From Buttiauxella gaviniae ATCC 51604 (GTDB taxonomy: Bacteria > Pseudomonadota > Gammaproteobacteria > Enterobacterales > Enterobacteriaceae), in NCBI RefSeq assembly GCF_001654835.1, contig NZ_LXEP01000007.1:124001-188000 (forward strand): 64,000 nucleotides of DNA, written 5' to 3'. This document shows, in pieces, positions 50,495-58,846 of the stretch. Made by a program: the position numbers and the translations under genes. Position 1 is the first letter of the stretch; each line of letters opens with the position of its first letter. The notes under the pieces were generated by a model. The model was not told the origin of the DNA. It was given only the letters and a program-made list of their open reading frames with translations, and did no database searches.

Positions 50495-51048
50495 GCGCCT
50501 GCCTCCTTGTTGTATTTATCCCACAACGGTTTTAATTCCTGCAGCCAGACGCGATCGTTAAGATCGCCCGCATGGCGATAACGAATGATCCCTTTTCCGT
50601 CGATCAAAAACGTTTCTGGTGCACCATAAACGCCCAGATCTAACCCCAGCATGCCGTTGCCATCAAACAGGCTTAGCGCGTACGGGTTGCCTAATTCATT
50701 CAGCCAAGTAATCGCTTTGCGGCGGTCATCTTTATAATTCATACCCACCACACGAACGCCCTGCGCTTTCAGGCCGTTGAGATATTGATGCTCTGCACGG
50801 CAAGTTGGGCACCAGGTCGCCCAGACATTTAGCAACAAGGGTTTGCCGTCTGTCAGCACTGCCTGGTCATAAGTTTTGCCGGGGTTTTCCAGCGACTCCA
50901 GGCGAAATACCGGAACAGATTTCCCCACCAGCGCCGATTCAAGATTCGTCGGATCATCACCCTGCGCATTGCGTGCCAGCTGCCACAGTAGCATTGCCGC
51001 CAATAACAAAAACAAAACGAGCGGGATAAATAATATTTTGCGGTTCAT
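50491..51048 (-). CDS. ccmG: Periplasmic thiol:disulfide protein CcmG/DsbE
   Basis: This 185-residue membrane-anchored thioredoxin has an N-terminal anchor (ILFIPLVLFLLLAAMLLWQL). The active site is LNVWATWCPTCRAEHQYL near residue 78 (WCPTC). VYGAPETFLIDGKGIIRYRH holds the cis-proline region. It keeps apocytochrome cysteines reduced for haem attachment. It overlaps ccmF and ccmH by 4 bases each. Confidence 0.96.
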   Translation of the reverse strand: MNRKILFIPLVLFLLLAAMLLWQLARNAQGDDPTNLESALVGKSVPVFRLESLENPGKTYDQAVLTDGKPLLLNVWATWCPTCRAEHQYLNGLKAQGVRVVGMNYKDDRRKAITWLNELGNPYALSLFDGNGMLGLDLGVYGAPETFLIDGKGIIRYRHAGDLNDRVWLQELKPLWDKYNKEAGA

Positions 51049-52997
51049 GCGGCCTCCGGCATGTTTTTACGCTGGCGGTAACGCGGGTCAAATAAACAGA
51101 ACAGCCCACCGATCGTCATTAATATTCCGCCCATCCAAATCCAGCGCACAAAAGGTTTGTAATAGAGGCGCACCGCCCAACTGCCGTCGTCTAACTCTTC
51201 ACCGAGTGCCGCGTACAGGTCGCGCGTCACGCCGCCGTCAATGGCCGCTTCGGTCATCATGGCACGGTTGCTGTTGTAGAAACGCTTTTCGGCATGCAGC
51301 GTGGCTTCAGGTTTGCCATTGCGCGTCACGTCGATAATCCCCACGCCACCCCGATAGTTCGGGCCAGTGAGCTCATGCACATCGCGGAACACAAAGTGGT
51401 ACTGGTGAATGTCGATGCTGTCGCCTGCTTTCATGCGCACATCACGCTCAATACTGTAATTCTGGCTAAAGGCGATACCCACCACCGTGACCGCCAGCCC
51501 CAGATGCCCGAACACCATGCCCCAGTGGCTGCGTGGTAATTTCCACAACCCTTTCAGCAAGCCGTAACGGTGTGTGGCGCGGTCATAAACTTCGGTTAAG
51601 GCCAGCACAAACACCCACACCGCCATCAGTAAACCAACCACCGTCATGGCTTCAATGCGATCTTGCATCAGCCATGGCAAAATCAAAGCCAGCGCGACGG
51701 TCACCACCACGGCAACCACCAGGCGTTTAACCAGCTTTTGCGGTTCATCACGACGCCAGCGTACCAATGGGCCAATCCCGAGCATCAGCGCTAACGGTGC
51801 CATTAACGCGGTAAACATGGTGTTGAAGAATGGCTCGCCAATCGAAATGCTCCCCAGCCCAAGCTGTTTATGCACCAGCGGCAGTAACGTCCCCAGCAAC
51901 ACCACCAGCATCGCGGCAATCAGCAACACGTTATTACCGAGCAAAAATGATTCCCGCGACCACAAACTGTTGCCGACGCGCGAACGGACTTTGCTGCCTT
52001 TTACCGCATACAACAGCAGCGAACCGCCAATCACAATCACCAGGAACGCGAGGATAAACATGCCGCGCGCCGGGTCAGAGGCAAATGAGTGCACCGAAAC
52101 CAGCACGCCCGAACGCACCAGGAAGGTGCCGAGCAAGCACAGCGAGAATGCGGTAATCGCGAGCAGCACCGTCCAGGCTTTAAAGCTGCCGCGTTTTTCC
52201 GTCACCGAAAGCGAGTGGATTAACGCAGTGCCTGCGAGCCACGGCATAAACGAAGCATTTTCTACCGGGTCCCAGAACCACCAGCCTCCCCAGCCCAGCT
52301 CGTAGTAAGCCCAGGCCGAACCTAAAACAATGCCGATGGTTAAAAATGACCAGGCAGCCAGCGTCCACGGGCGAGTCCAACGCGCCCAGGCAGAATCGAG
52401 TTTCCCGGCCATCAATGCAGCAATAGAGAACGCAAAAGCCACGGAGAAACCGACATAACCCATGTACAGCAACGGAGGGTGGAAGATCAGCCCGATATCC
52501 TGCAACAGCGGGTTCAGGTCGCGCCCTTCGACAGGGAAGTCAGGCAGCGTGCGGGTAAACGGGTTTGAGGTGAAAATGATAAACAGTAAGAAGCCGAAAT
52601 TAATCATCCCCATTACCGCCAGCACGCGGGCAACGGCATCTTGCGGCATGCTACGGCTAAACAGCGCGACGGCAAATGTCCATGCACTTAGCAACAATAC
52701 CCAAAGCAGCAATGAGCCTTCATGCGCGCCCCAGGTGGCAGCAACGCGATACCAGACCGGTAGCTCGCTGTTGGAGTTATTCGCCACATACAGCACGGTA
52801 AAATCGTTCACCACAAACGCATTCACCAACACCAGGAAGCAAGCACACAGTGTGATAAACAGCGCCCACGCTAAAGGGCGTGCAGAAGCCATCAACCGTG
52901 AATCATTTCGCGTCACGCCCCACAGCGGGTAAACACTGAGTAACAATGACCAGCCGAGTGCCAGGCAAAGCAAAAAACTGCCAATTTCTGGCATCAT
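51045..52997 (-). CDS. ccmF: Haem lyase subunit CcmF
   Basis: This 650-residue inner-membrane protein has about 15 membrane segments. The WWD haem-binding motif appears in [20 protein letters not shown] near residue 236. [20 protein letters not shown] is another signature. It takes haem from holo-CcmE and attaches it to apocytochrome with CcmH. It overlaps ccmE by 4 bases. Confidence 0.97.
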   Translation of the reverse strand: MMPEIGSFLLCLALGWSLLLSVYPLWGVTRNDSRLMASARPLAWALFITLCACFLVLVNAFVVNDFTVLYVANNSNSELPVWYRVAATWGAHEGSLLLWVLLLSAWTFAVALFSRSMPQDAVARVLAVMGMINFGFLLFIIFTSNPFTRTLPDFPVEGRDLNPLLQDIGLIFHPPLLYMGYVGFSVAFAFSIAALMAGKLDSAWARWTRPWTLAAWSFLTIGIVLGSAWAYYELGWGGWWFWDPVENASFMPWLAGTALIHSLSVTEKRGSFKAWTVLLAITAFSLCLLGTFLVRSGVLVSVHSFASDPARGMFILAFLVIVIGGSLLLYAVKGSKVRSRVGNSLWSRESFLLGNNVLLIAAMLVVLLGTLLPLVHKQLGLGSISIGEPFFNTMFTALMAPLALMLGIGPLVRWRRDEPQKLVKRLVVAVVVTVALALILPWLMQDRIEAMTVVGLLMAVWVFVLALTEVYDRATHRYGLLKGLWKLPRSHWGMVFGHLGLAVTVVGIAFSQNYSIERDVRMKAGDSIDIHQYHFVFRDVHELTGPNYRGGVGIIDVTRNGKPEATLHAEKRFYNSNRAMMTEAAIDGGVTRDLYAALGEELDDGSWAVRLYYKPFVRWIWMGGILMTIGGLFCLFDPRYRQRKNMPEAA

Positions 52998-53473
52998 GAG
53001 GCGTTATCCTTGTAGGCCTGTGGAGCGCGTTGGTGATTTTTTTCCATCGCTTCTTTTACTTCCGGCGGGGTGTAATTTTCGTCATGCTTCGCCAGCACTT
53101 CTTTCGCTTCAACCCTGTTACCGGCTTCAAACACACCTTGTGCGACCACGCCTTGCCCTTCGCGGAACAGGTCCGGCAAAATGCCAACATAGCTGACATC
53201 CACCACCCCGCTGGCATCGTAGAGTTTGAATGTCACTTTCAGCGTTTGGTTATCACGCTTCACGCTGCCAGGTTGAACCATACCGCCAACGCGCAAACGC
53301 TGCCCCACTTCTGGCAACTGGTGGCTTTCACCTTTGCCATACAGGATTTCGCTCGGCGTATAGAAGAGATCGATATTGCTGCGTAATGCGTACAACACCA
53401 GCGTGATCGTTAACCCCAACCCCACCAGCACAGAAAGCGCCAGATATAATCGATTTTTGCGACGCGTATTCAT
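52994..53473 (-). CDS. ccmE: Haem chaperone CcmE
   Basis: This 159-residue periplasmic chaperone is anchored by an N-terminal membrane segment. The haem-binding His is in [17 protein letters not shown] near residue 130, the HxxxY motif. It carries haem from CcmABCD to CcmFH. It overlaps ccmD by 4 bases. Confidence 0.97.
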   Translation of the reverse strand: MNTRRKNRLYLALSVLVGLGLTITLVLYALRSNIDLFYTPSEILYGKGESHQLPEVGQRLRVGGMVQPGSVKRDNQTLKVTFKLYDASGVVDVSYVGILPDLFREGQGVVAQGVFEAGNRVEAKEVLAKHDENYTPPEVKEAMEKNHQRAPQAYKDNAS

Positions 53474-53682
53474 TCAATTCCCTCTGCCTGACGTGCTGCC
53501 TGAATCCGTTTTTCTCGTGCCTGTTGGCGCGTGACTGAATTTAGAATGGTGCGGTGCTGCAAACGGGTATGCACCACCAATACCAGCAATGGGATGAAGG
53601 TTAGCGCGACAGCAAGCCAGACATAAAACGCATAGCCCCCCATGGCAAAAAAATCTGTCCAGTTTAAAAATGCGCTGGTCAT
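53470..53682 (-). CDS. ccmD: Haem exporter subunit CcmD
   Basis: This 70-residue small membrane protein has one membrane segment ([20 protein letters not shown]) and a basic C-terminal tail. It helps to release holo-CcmE from CcmABC. The length and position between ccmC and ccmE are as in E. coli. Confidence 0.95.
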   Translation of the reverse strand: MTSAFLNWTDFFAMGGYAFYVWLAVALTFIPLLVLVVHTRLQHRTILNSVTRQQAREKRIQAARQAEGIE

Positions 53683-54416
53683 ACGCTTCTCCTTTTATTC
53701 GCCAGTTCCATTACCCACGGGCGACGCTGCTCCTGAAGCAAGATGAGGTTGCGCAGGCGCATTAATGTCAGCGTGGCAAACAGCATCAGAAAACCGAAGA
53801 TAGTCAGGCGTAACGGAGTGCGCATTGATGGGTCAATACTTTGCTGCATATTGGTCGAGCCCTGGTGCAGCGTGTTCCACCACTCCACCGAAAAATGGAT
53901 AATCGGTAAATTCACCACACCGACCAACACCAAAATACCAGCCGCACGCCCGGCGAGGCGGCGGTCGTCAAAGGCGTTATACAGCGCAATCACGCCGATA
54001 TAGAGAAACAGCAACACCAATTCGGAAGTCAGACGTGCATCCCACACCCACCAGGTTCCCCACATTGGTTTGCCCCAAGCGGAACCGGTAACCAGCGCAA
54101 TAAAAGTAAATACCGCGCCCACTGGTGCCATCGCCGCCACAGCGAGGTCAGACATTTTCATCTGCCACACCAGGCCGATAAACGCAGCCACTGCCATCGA
54201 GCCATAGATACCCATCGACCAAATTGCCGCAGGCACGTGAAGATACATAATGCGATAGCTCTGGCCTTGTTGATAATCCGCAGGAGCGAAACCAAAACCC
54301 CAGACACAACCGACCACTAACAACACCGTACTGATAAGCGCAAACCACGGCACCATGCGCCCGCAAAGCTGAAAAAGCCGCTCGGGTTTAGCGAGTTGAT
54401 GTAACCATTTCCACAT
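53679..54416 (-). CDS. ccmC: Haem handling protein CcmC
   Basis: This 245-residue inner-membrane protein has six segments. Its WWD motif lies in MWGTWWVWDARLTSELVLLF near residue 120. It binds haem with two periplasmic histidines and attaches it to CcmE. It is separated from ccmB by an unusual 107-base gap with a repeat, unlike the other tightly overlapping genes of the operon. Confidence 0.97.
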   Translation of the reverse strand: MWKWLHQLAKPERLFQLCGRMVPWFALISTVLLVVGCVWGFGFAPADYQQGQSYRIMYLHVPAAIWSMGIYGSMAVAAFIGLVWQMKMSDLAVAAMAPVGAVFTFIALVTGSAWGKPMWGTWWVWDARLTSELVLLFLYIGVIALYNAFDDRRLAGRAAGILVLVGVVNLPIIHFSVEWWNTLHQGSTNMQQSIDPSMRTPLRLTIFGFLMLFATLTLMRLRNLILLQEQRRPWVMELANKRRSV

Positions 54417-54440
54417 AATCGTTGCTCACAAAAAAGTTGC

Positions 54441-54475
54441 TTTGGTGGATGACGCTTCGCTTATCCACCCTACAA
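54441..54475. repeat. Interspersed hairpin repeat between ccmC and ccmB
   Basis: GGTGGAT (54444-54450) and ATCCACC (54463-54469) form the stem of a hairpin with a GACGCTTCGCTT-type loop. The flanking CCCTACAAAA suggests a common enterobacterial intergenic repeat of the form GTAGGGTGGATAAGCG. It lies inside an operon whose other genes overlap. Confidence 0.6.
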
Positions 54476-54523
54476 AATATTGATACATCATCTTTTGCTT
54501 TTATATTTCATCCAACAAAACTG

Positions 54524-55183
54524 TTATTGCACGCTAATGCGCAGTGCCGCTGCCGTGGCAAACGGGCTTAGCGTAGCGCTTGATGCCAGAAGCGCACCAA
54601 GGATGGCCATGTAACCGTCAACCGGAAGATGCATGGAAGCTGCGTCCATTGCGGCGGTGGCGAAAATTAACAATGGGATAGTCAGTGGTAACACCAGCAG
54701 ACTCAACAACACGCCACTACGTCGCAAACCTACAGTTAAACCCACGCCTGGCGCACCAAGAAAACTCAGCGTCGGAGTTCCAAGCAGCAACGTCAAAGCC
54801 ATGACTTTCCAGGCGTAAAAATCTAACCCTAACAGCAAAGCAGCGAGCGGCGAAAGAATTAGCAGGGGCAAACCCGTCACCACCCAGTGAGCGGTCACTT
54901 TCGCTAACACCACCATCGGCAAAGGGATTGGCAACAGCATCAGTTGCTCAAGCGAACCATCCTGAAAGTCATCGCGAAACAGCCGGTCCATCGCCAGCAA
55001 CGATGCCAACAGCGCTGCAACCCAAATCACGCCCGGCGCAATGCGCGCCAGGAGTTGTGGCTCAGGGCCAATTCCAAGCGGAAACAAGGTAATAACAATC
55101 AGAAAGAACCACAGCGGGTTGGCTATTTCCGCACCTTTGCGGAACACCACACGCAGCTCATGCAGAAAAATTCGGCGCATCAT
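54524..55183 (-). CDS. ccmB: Haem exporter permease CcmB
   Basis: This 219-residue permease of the CcmABCD ABC complex has six membrane segments and the family motif [20 protein letters not shown] near residue 70. It works with two CcmA ATPases to release holo-CcmE from CcmCD. Its start overlaps the ccmA stop by 4 bases. Confidence 0.95.
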   Translation of the reverse strand: MMRRIFLHELRVVFRKGAEIANPLWFFLIVITLFPLGIGPEPQLLARIAPGVIWVAALLASLLAMDRLFRDDFQDGSLEQLMLLPIPLPMVVLAKVTAHWVVTGLPLLILSPLAALLLGLDFYAWKVMALTLLLGTPTLSFLGAPGVGLTVGLRRSGVLLSLLVLPLTIPLLIFATAAMDAASMHLPVDGYMAILGALLASSATLSPFATAAALRISVQ

Positions 55184-55788
55184 GCCCGTTTCTCCTGCAA
55201 ATGGATCTGGCGCACATTGCTGACTGCCAGTGGCTGATGCGTGGTGAGAATAACGATGCCGCCTTGTTCGGTATGCAGCTTCAACTGCCGGGTAAGTTTT
55301 TCCACACCCGTAACATCAATGGCGGTAAAAGGCTCATCAAGAATCCAGAACTTTTGCGAGCTCAGCCATAATCGGGCCAGCGCCACCCGGCGTTGTTGCC
55401 CTGCAGAAAGTTGATTAACAGGAACATCTTCAAATCCAAGTAAACCAACCTCAGTAAGTGCTTGCCAACGTAGGCTTTCCGCACTGTTTGCGTGGTAGAA
55501 GCTGAGATTTTCAAAGGCGGTAAGAACTGTTTTGATTCCCGGCTGATGCCCGAGCCACAACAAATCCTGATGATATTGATAGCGCGCACGAGACAGCCCT
55601 TCCCCTTGCCACCTCACTTCGCCATTCTCAGACTGTGCAAGGCCCGCCAGAATCCGTAAAAGCGACGTTTTCCCTGCGCCATTTTTCCCGGCGATTTGCA
55701 CCATTTCACCTGGTTGTACGGTGAAAGACAACTCGCTAAATAACACGCGGTCGTCACGTACGCAGGTTAGGTTAATGGCATCAAGCAT
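55180..55788 (-). CDS. ccmA: Haem exporter ATPase CcmA
   Basis: This 202-residue ABC ATPase has Walker [20 protein letters not shown] near residue 32, signature [17 protein letters not shown] near 125 and Walker [16 protein letters not shown] near 149. The ATG at 55788 ([14 protein letters not shown]) fits the family start. An in-frame start at 55824 is not supported by family length. It heads the ccm operon, transcribed away from yfdC. Confidence 0.94.
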   Translation of the reverse strand: MLDAINLTCVRDDRVLFSELSFTVQPGEMVQIAGKNGAGKTSLLRILAGLAQSENGEVRWQGEGLSRARYQYHQDLLWLGHQPGIKTVLTAFENLSFYHANSAESLRWQALTEVGLLGFEDVPVNQLSAGQQRRVALARLWLSSQKFWILDEPFTAIDVTGVEKLTRQLKLHTEQGGIVILTTHQPLAVSNVRQIHLQEKRA

Positions 55789-55992
55789 TTGAGGAACACT
55801 CCTTGTCTCGGGAAACAAAATCATAACACATCATAGGCTTTGCTCCAGATGGGCGGCCCCATCAGCGGTACTCCAAAAGAGGTAATCATCACACCTAAGA
55901 TCAAAATTAAGTCAAATTCACCGCTGTTACAGGGAATAAAGCCAAAAGCCGCTACGCTTAAAAGAACAGTTAACGCGTGAGTGGCCTGAAAA

Positions 55993-56958
55993 ATGGATGA
56001 ATTAAAAGAAGACAAAATCGACAAATCCACCGATGAGATCGAAGTCGAAAGTGACGAAAAAGACCATGGTGAAAAGATAGAAGTCGACGAAGAACAGCTG
56101 CCGTCACGGGCAATGGCTATTCACGAACATATCCGTCAGGACGGGGAGAAAGAGCTGGAACGTGACGCGATGGCATTGCTGTGGTCAGCGATTGCGGCGG
56201 GCTTATCAATGGGCGCATCGCTACTGGCCAAAGGGGTATTTCACGTCAATCTTGAGGGAGTCCCCGGCAGTTTTTTGCTGGAAAACCTTGGCTATACCTT
56301 CGGCTTTATCATCGTCATTATGGCGCGCCAACAGTTGTTTACTGAGAACACCGTCACCGCCGTGCTGCCGGTGATGCAAAAACCTACCGGCTCAAATTTT
56401 CTTCTATTACTACGGCTATGGGGCATGGTGCTGCTGGGTAATATGATTGGCACCGGACTTGCCGCTTACGCGTTTGAATATATGCCAATATTTGACGAAC
56501 AAACGCGAGATGCTTTTGTCTCGATAGGTATGGACGTGATGCACAACACGCCGGGGGAAATGTTTGCCAACGCCATTATTTCCGGCTGGATAATCGCCAC
56601 CATGGTGTGGATGTTCCCTTCTGCGGGTTCGGCAAAAATATTTGTCATCATCATAATGACCTGGCTGGTCGCGCTGGGGGATTTAACCCATATCGTGGTC
56701 GGCTCCGTGGAAATTCTCTACCTGGTATTTAACGGTACCATCCACTGGAGTGAATTCTTCTGGCCGTTTGCCTTGCCAACGCTCGCAGGCAACATCTGCG
56801 GCGGCACATTTATCTTCGCACTGATTAGCCACGCACAAATCCGTAACGATATGAGCAACAAGAAAAAAGCAGAGGCGAAGGCTAAAGCAAAGCGCAAACA
56901 GGAAGTTGAGAACGGCGAAGACGCCGGCAAGGGCGAAAAGCAGATGCGAAGAACGTGA
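55993..56958 (+). CDS. yfdC: Formate/nitrite-transporter-family membrane protein YfdC
   Basis: This 321-residue inner-membrane protein has six membrane segments between an acidic N-terminus (about 55 residues) and a lysine-rich C-terminal tail (about 40 residues). It belongs to the FocA/NirC fold. QLFTENTVTAVLPVMQKPTG near residue 115 is a conserved part. The substrate is unproven. In E. coli it lies next to mlaA and tRNA-Arg (argW); here ccm separates it from mlaA. Confidence 0.93.
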   Translation: MDELKEDKIDKSTDEIEVESDEKDHGEKIEVDEEQLPSRAMAIHEHIRQDGEKELERDAMALLWSAIAAGLSMGASLLAKGVFHVNLEGVPGSFLLENLGYTFGFIIVIMARQQLFTENTVTAVLPVMQKPTGSNFLLLLRLWGMVLLGNMIGTGLAAYAFEYMPIFDEQTRDAFVSIGMDVMHNTPGEMFANAIISGWIIATMVWMFPSAGSAKIFVIIIMTWLVALGDLTHIVVGSVEILYLVFNGTIHWSEFFWPFALPTLAGNICGGTFIFALISHAQIRNDMSNKKKAEAKAKAKRKQEVENGEDAGKGEKQMRRT

Positions 56959-56995
56959 AACTGGTTACGATTCAGGCAATCAGCAGGCGTGCCCC

Positions 56996-57023
56996 TTAAC
57001 TCAGACCTAAAAGCGGGTATACT
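56996..57023 (+). promoter_or_regulatory. Likely promoter of tRNA-Arg
   Basis: TTAACT (56996-57001) and TATACT (57018-57023) with 16 bases between them give a good -35/-10 pair. It is followed by a GC-rich GTGCCGCGC discriminator, as for stringently controlled tRNA promoters. The tRNA itself begins about 138 bases later, because a palindromic element lies between. Confidence 0.6.
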
Positions 57024-57032
57024 GTGCCGCGC

Positions 57033-57158
57033 AATGCCCTAAATAGTTCGAATTGTGGATAGGCGGCAAAAGAACAAATCTCCAGGAGCTTACTTGAGTA
57101 AGTGACTGGAATTTGTGAATGCAGCCAACACCCCACAATTTGAAGTATGAAGGGCATT
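57033..57158. repeat. 126-bp palindromic miniature element in the tRNA leader
   Basis: The outer arms 57033-57058 and 57133-57158 are 26 bases each and pair with only about four mismatches: AATGCCCT...AATTGTGG against CCACAATT...AGGGCATT. Inside, CTCCAGGAGCTTACT is followed by AGTAAG and ACTGG, which form a second nested hairpin (CCAG...CTGG around CTTACT/AGTAAG). The whole can fold into one long RNA or DNA hairpin. The pattern resembles the palindromic miniature repeats of enterobacteria such as Yersinia YPAL; I make that link from memory. Confidence 0.7.
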
Positions 57159-57160
57159 AG

Positions 57161-57235
57161 GTCCTCTTAGTTAAATGGATATAACAAGCCCCTCCTAAGG
57201 GCTAGTTGCAGGTTCGATTCCTGCAGGGGACACCA
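57161..57235 (+). tRNA. argW: tRNA-Arg (CCT anticodon)
   Basis: This 75-nt tRNA pairs GTCCTCT with its acceptor partner AGGGGAC, then ACCA is encoded. The D-arm holds AGTTAAATGGATATAAC. The anticodon stem AGCCC/GGGCT encloses loop CTCCTAA with anticodon CCT at 57194-57196, which reads AGG codons. The T-arm has GGTTCGATTCC. It corresponds to E. coli argW, a known prophage integration site, and the following segment looks accessory. Confidence 0.96.
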
Positions 57236-57379
57236 TTAACACCCATTTCTATTCATTCCCCCAATGAAATCAGCAGCATGTAAGACTAAATCCCTAGTTT
57301 CATCTTCGTATCACCCTATCAAAAACACTTACAGCGTCAAAACTAACCGAGAGTTTGCAGATACTGCGATTCTTACGCT

Positions 57380-57469
57380 CTAGGGGAAACGCTGTCGACG
57401 GGCAAGCAGAATGGCGCTACCCGACACATCGGGCAGCGTATCCATCAAGTAAGGCAGAGTTTGCTGCAT
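57380..57469 (-). pseudogene. Short coding-like remnant after the tRNA
   Basis: A 29-codon open frame on the minus strand (start MQQTLPYLMDTLPDVSGSAI, end RRQRFP) has protein-like composition, but a stop lies three codons upstream of its ATG. The surrounding 57236-57508 has no intact gene. It may be the stub of a gene cut by integration or deletion at the tRNA. I do not recognise the family. Confidence 0.3.
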
Positions 57470-57508
57470 GGGTACTCACACTAAATACATGAATCGTTTT
57501 TTGTAGCA

Positions 57509-58681
57509 TTAGACATTATTTCTGTTCTTATACGCCTCTTTTAATCTCCTCATTGATTCCACGAGTACTGAGCGCGGGCATCCAACGTTTAATCTCATAT
57601 GTCCCTCTCCGCCAGGACCATATTGAATACCAGGCGAAAGACCGAGCTTAGCTTCATGTACAAAAAATGAATTTAGATTCTCATCACTGAGTTTCATTTT
57701 TTCTGCATTAAGGAAAAGCAAATAGGATGCGCCGCCATAAACAACTGATATTAACGGGCAGTTTGTTTCTATCTCTTTTTTTACATACTCAACATTATCA
57801 GATAAATAAGTCAGTAACCTTTGATGCCATTCATCACAGTTGGTATATGCAGAATAAATTGCTGCCTGTTGTAGCGAGTTTGTTTCAGCCAGGTAACAGT
57901 TATCCAAAAAACCATAGAACTTGTTGCGCAAGTCGTTATTTTTAATAATAACCACCCCACCTTGTATAGCCGGGGTATTAAATGTCTTGCTGATAGAGGT
58001 AAGCACTATCGATTGGCTATCCAGCATCTCATTTACCGTAAAAAATGGTATATGTTGCTTGCCCGGCAATGTTAAATCGCAATGAACCTCATCTGATACA
58101 ACAATGACCCCTGCACGATGGCAGTATCTATTTACCTTCTCAATTGTTTCACGGTCCCATACCATCCCGCCAGGATTATGAGGTGAAGAAAAAAGGAACA
58201 TCTTGCAAGTTTTTAGCTTTTCTTTGAAGTCACTCCAATCAAAATAATAACATCCACCTTTCTCGATTAATCCTGTTTGTATCAACTTCCTGCCACTTGT
58301 CTTTATAAAATTTGGATAAGGATCATATATTGGGGTGCATGTTAATATATTATCGCCAGGTTTTGTTAAGGACATTAAAGACAATACTATTGTTCTTATT
58401 ACACCAGGGACAAAATGCAACCAACCTTCCTGGACATCGAAACCATACCGTTTCTTATACCATTCGGTAACCGACTTCTTCCACTGTGGGTGTTCTAGAT
58501 TATATCCTTGCACCGGTTGAGTTACGACAGAATGTAGCGTATTGATAATAGGCTCTGGTGTTCTGAAATCCATATCAGCAATCCAAAGAGGCAATACATC
58601 TTCAGTACCAAACATTTCTTGTAACTGCCCATATTTACGACAACTAGCATCTCTTGCTACTACACAATCAAACAGAGACAT
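57509..58681 (-). CDS. MalY/PatB-type PLP enzyme, copy 1
   Basis: This 390-residue fold-type I aminotransferase-like protein resembles cystathionine beta-lyase MalY/PatB. LPLWIADMDFRTPEPIINTL near residue 35 is the MalY N-terminal signature. SSPHNPGGMVWDRETIEKV and VVSDEVHCDLTLPG are conserved. The PLP lysine is in TSISKTFNTPAIQG near 235, and MRLNVGCPRSVLVESM is near the C-terminus. It would cleave C-S bonds of cysteine conjugates or act as an aminotransferase. I chose the ATG at 58681 because CAGGAG stands six bases upstream. The gene is visibly AT-richer than the backbone. Confidence 0.88.
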   Translation of the reverse strand: MSLFDCVVARDASCRKYGQLQEMFGTEDVLPLWIADMDFRTPEPIINTLHSVVTQPVQGYNLEHPQWKKSVTEWYKKRYGFDVQEGWLHFVPGVIRTIVLSLMSLTKPGDNILTCTPIYDPYPNFIKTSGRKLIQTGLIEKGGCYYFDWSDFKEKLKTCKMFLFSSPHNPGGMVWDRETIEKVNRYCHRAGVIVVSDEVHCDLTLPGKQHIPFFTVNEMLDSQSIVLTSISKTFNTPAIQGGVVIIKNNDLRNKFYGFLDNCYLAETNSLQQAAIYSAYTNCDEWHQRLLTYLSDNVEYVKKEIETNCPLISVVYGGASYLLFLNAEKMKLSDENLNSFFVHEAKLGLSPGIQYGPGGEGHMRLNVGCPRSVLVESMRRLKEAYKNRNNV

Positions 58682-58846
58682 TACACACTCCTGGATCATC
58701 ACCTGAAAAGCTAAGGTGATTTAAAATACAAACTGAATAACACGCATAAAAATTTCATCCGTAGAATATTTCTGCTACAGCATGCGTAACTTAGATAAAT
58801 TAATTCGTATTTTTCGAGTAAATATGAAACTCAATTCACTCTAACA

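Noticed and set aside
56959-57160. Independent small RNA upstream of tRNA-Arg
   Set aside because: The structure is better explained as a palindromic repeat in the tRNA leader. No separate terminator with a T-run is present before the tRNA.
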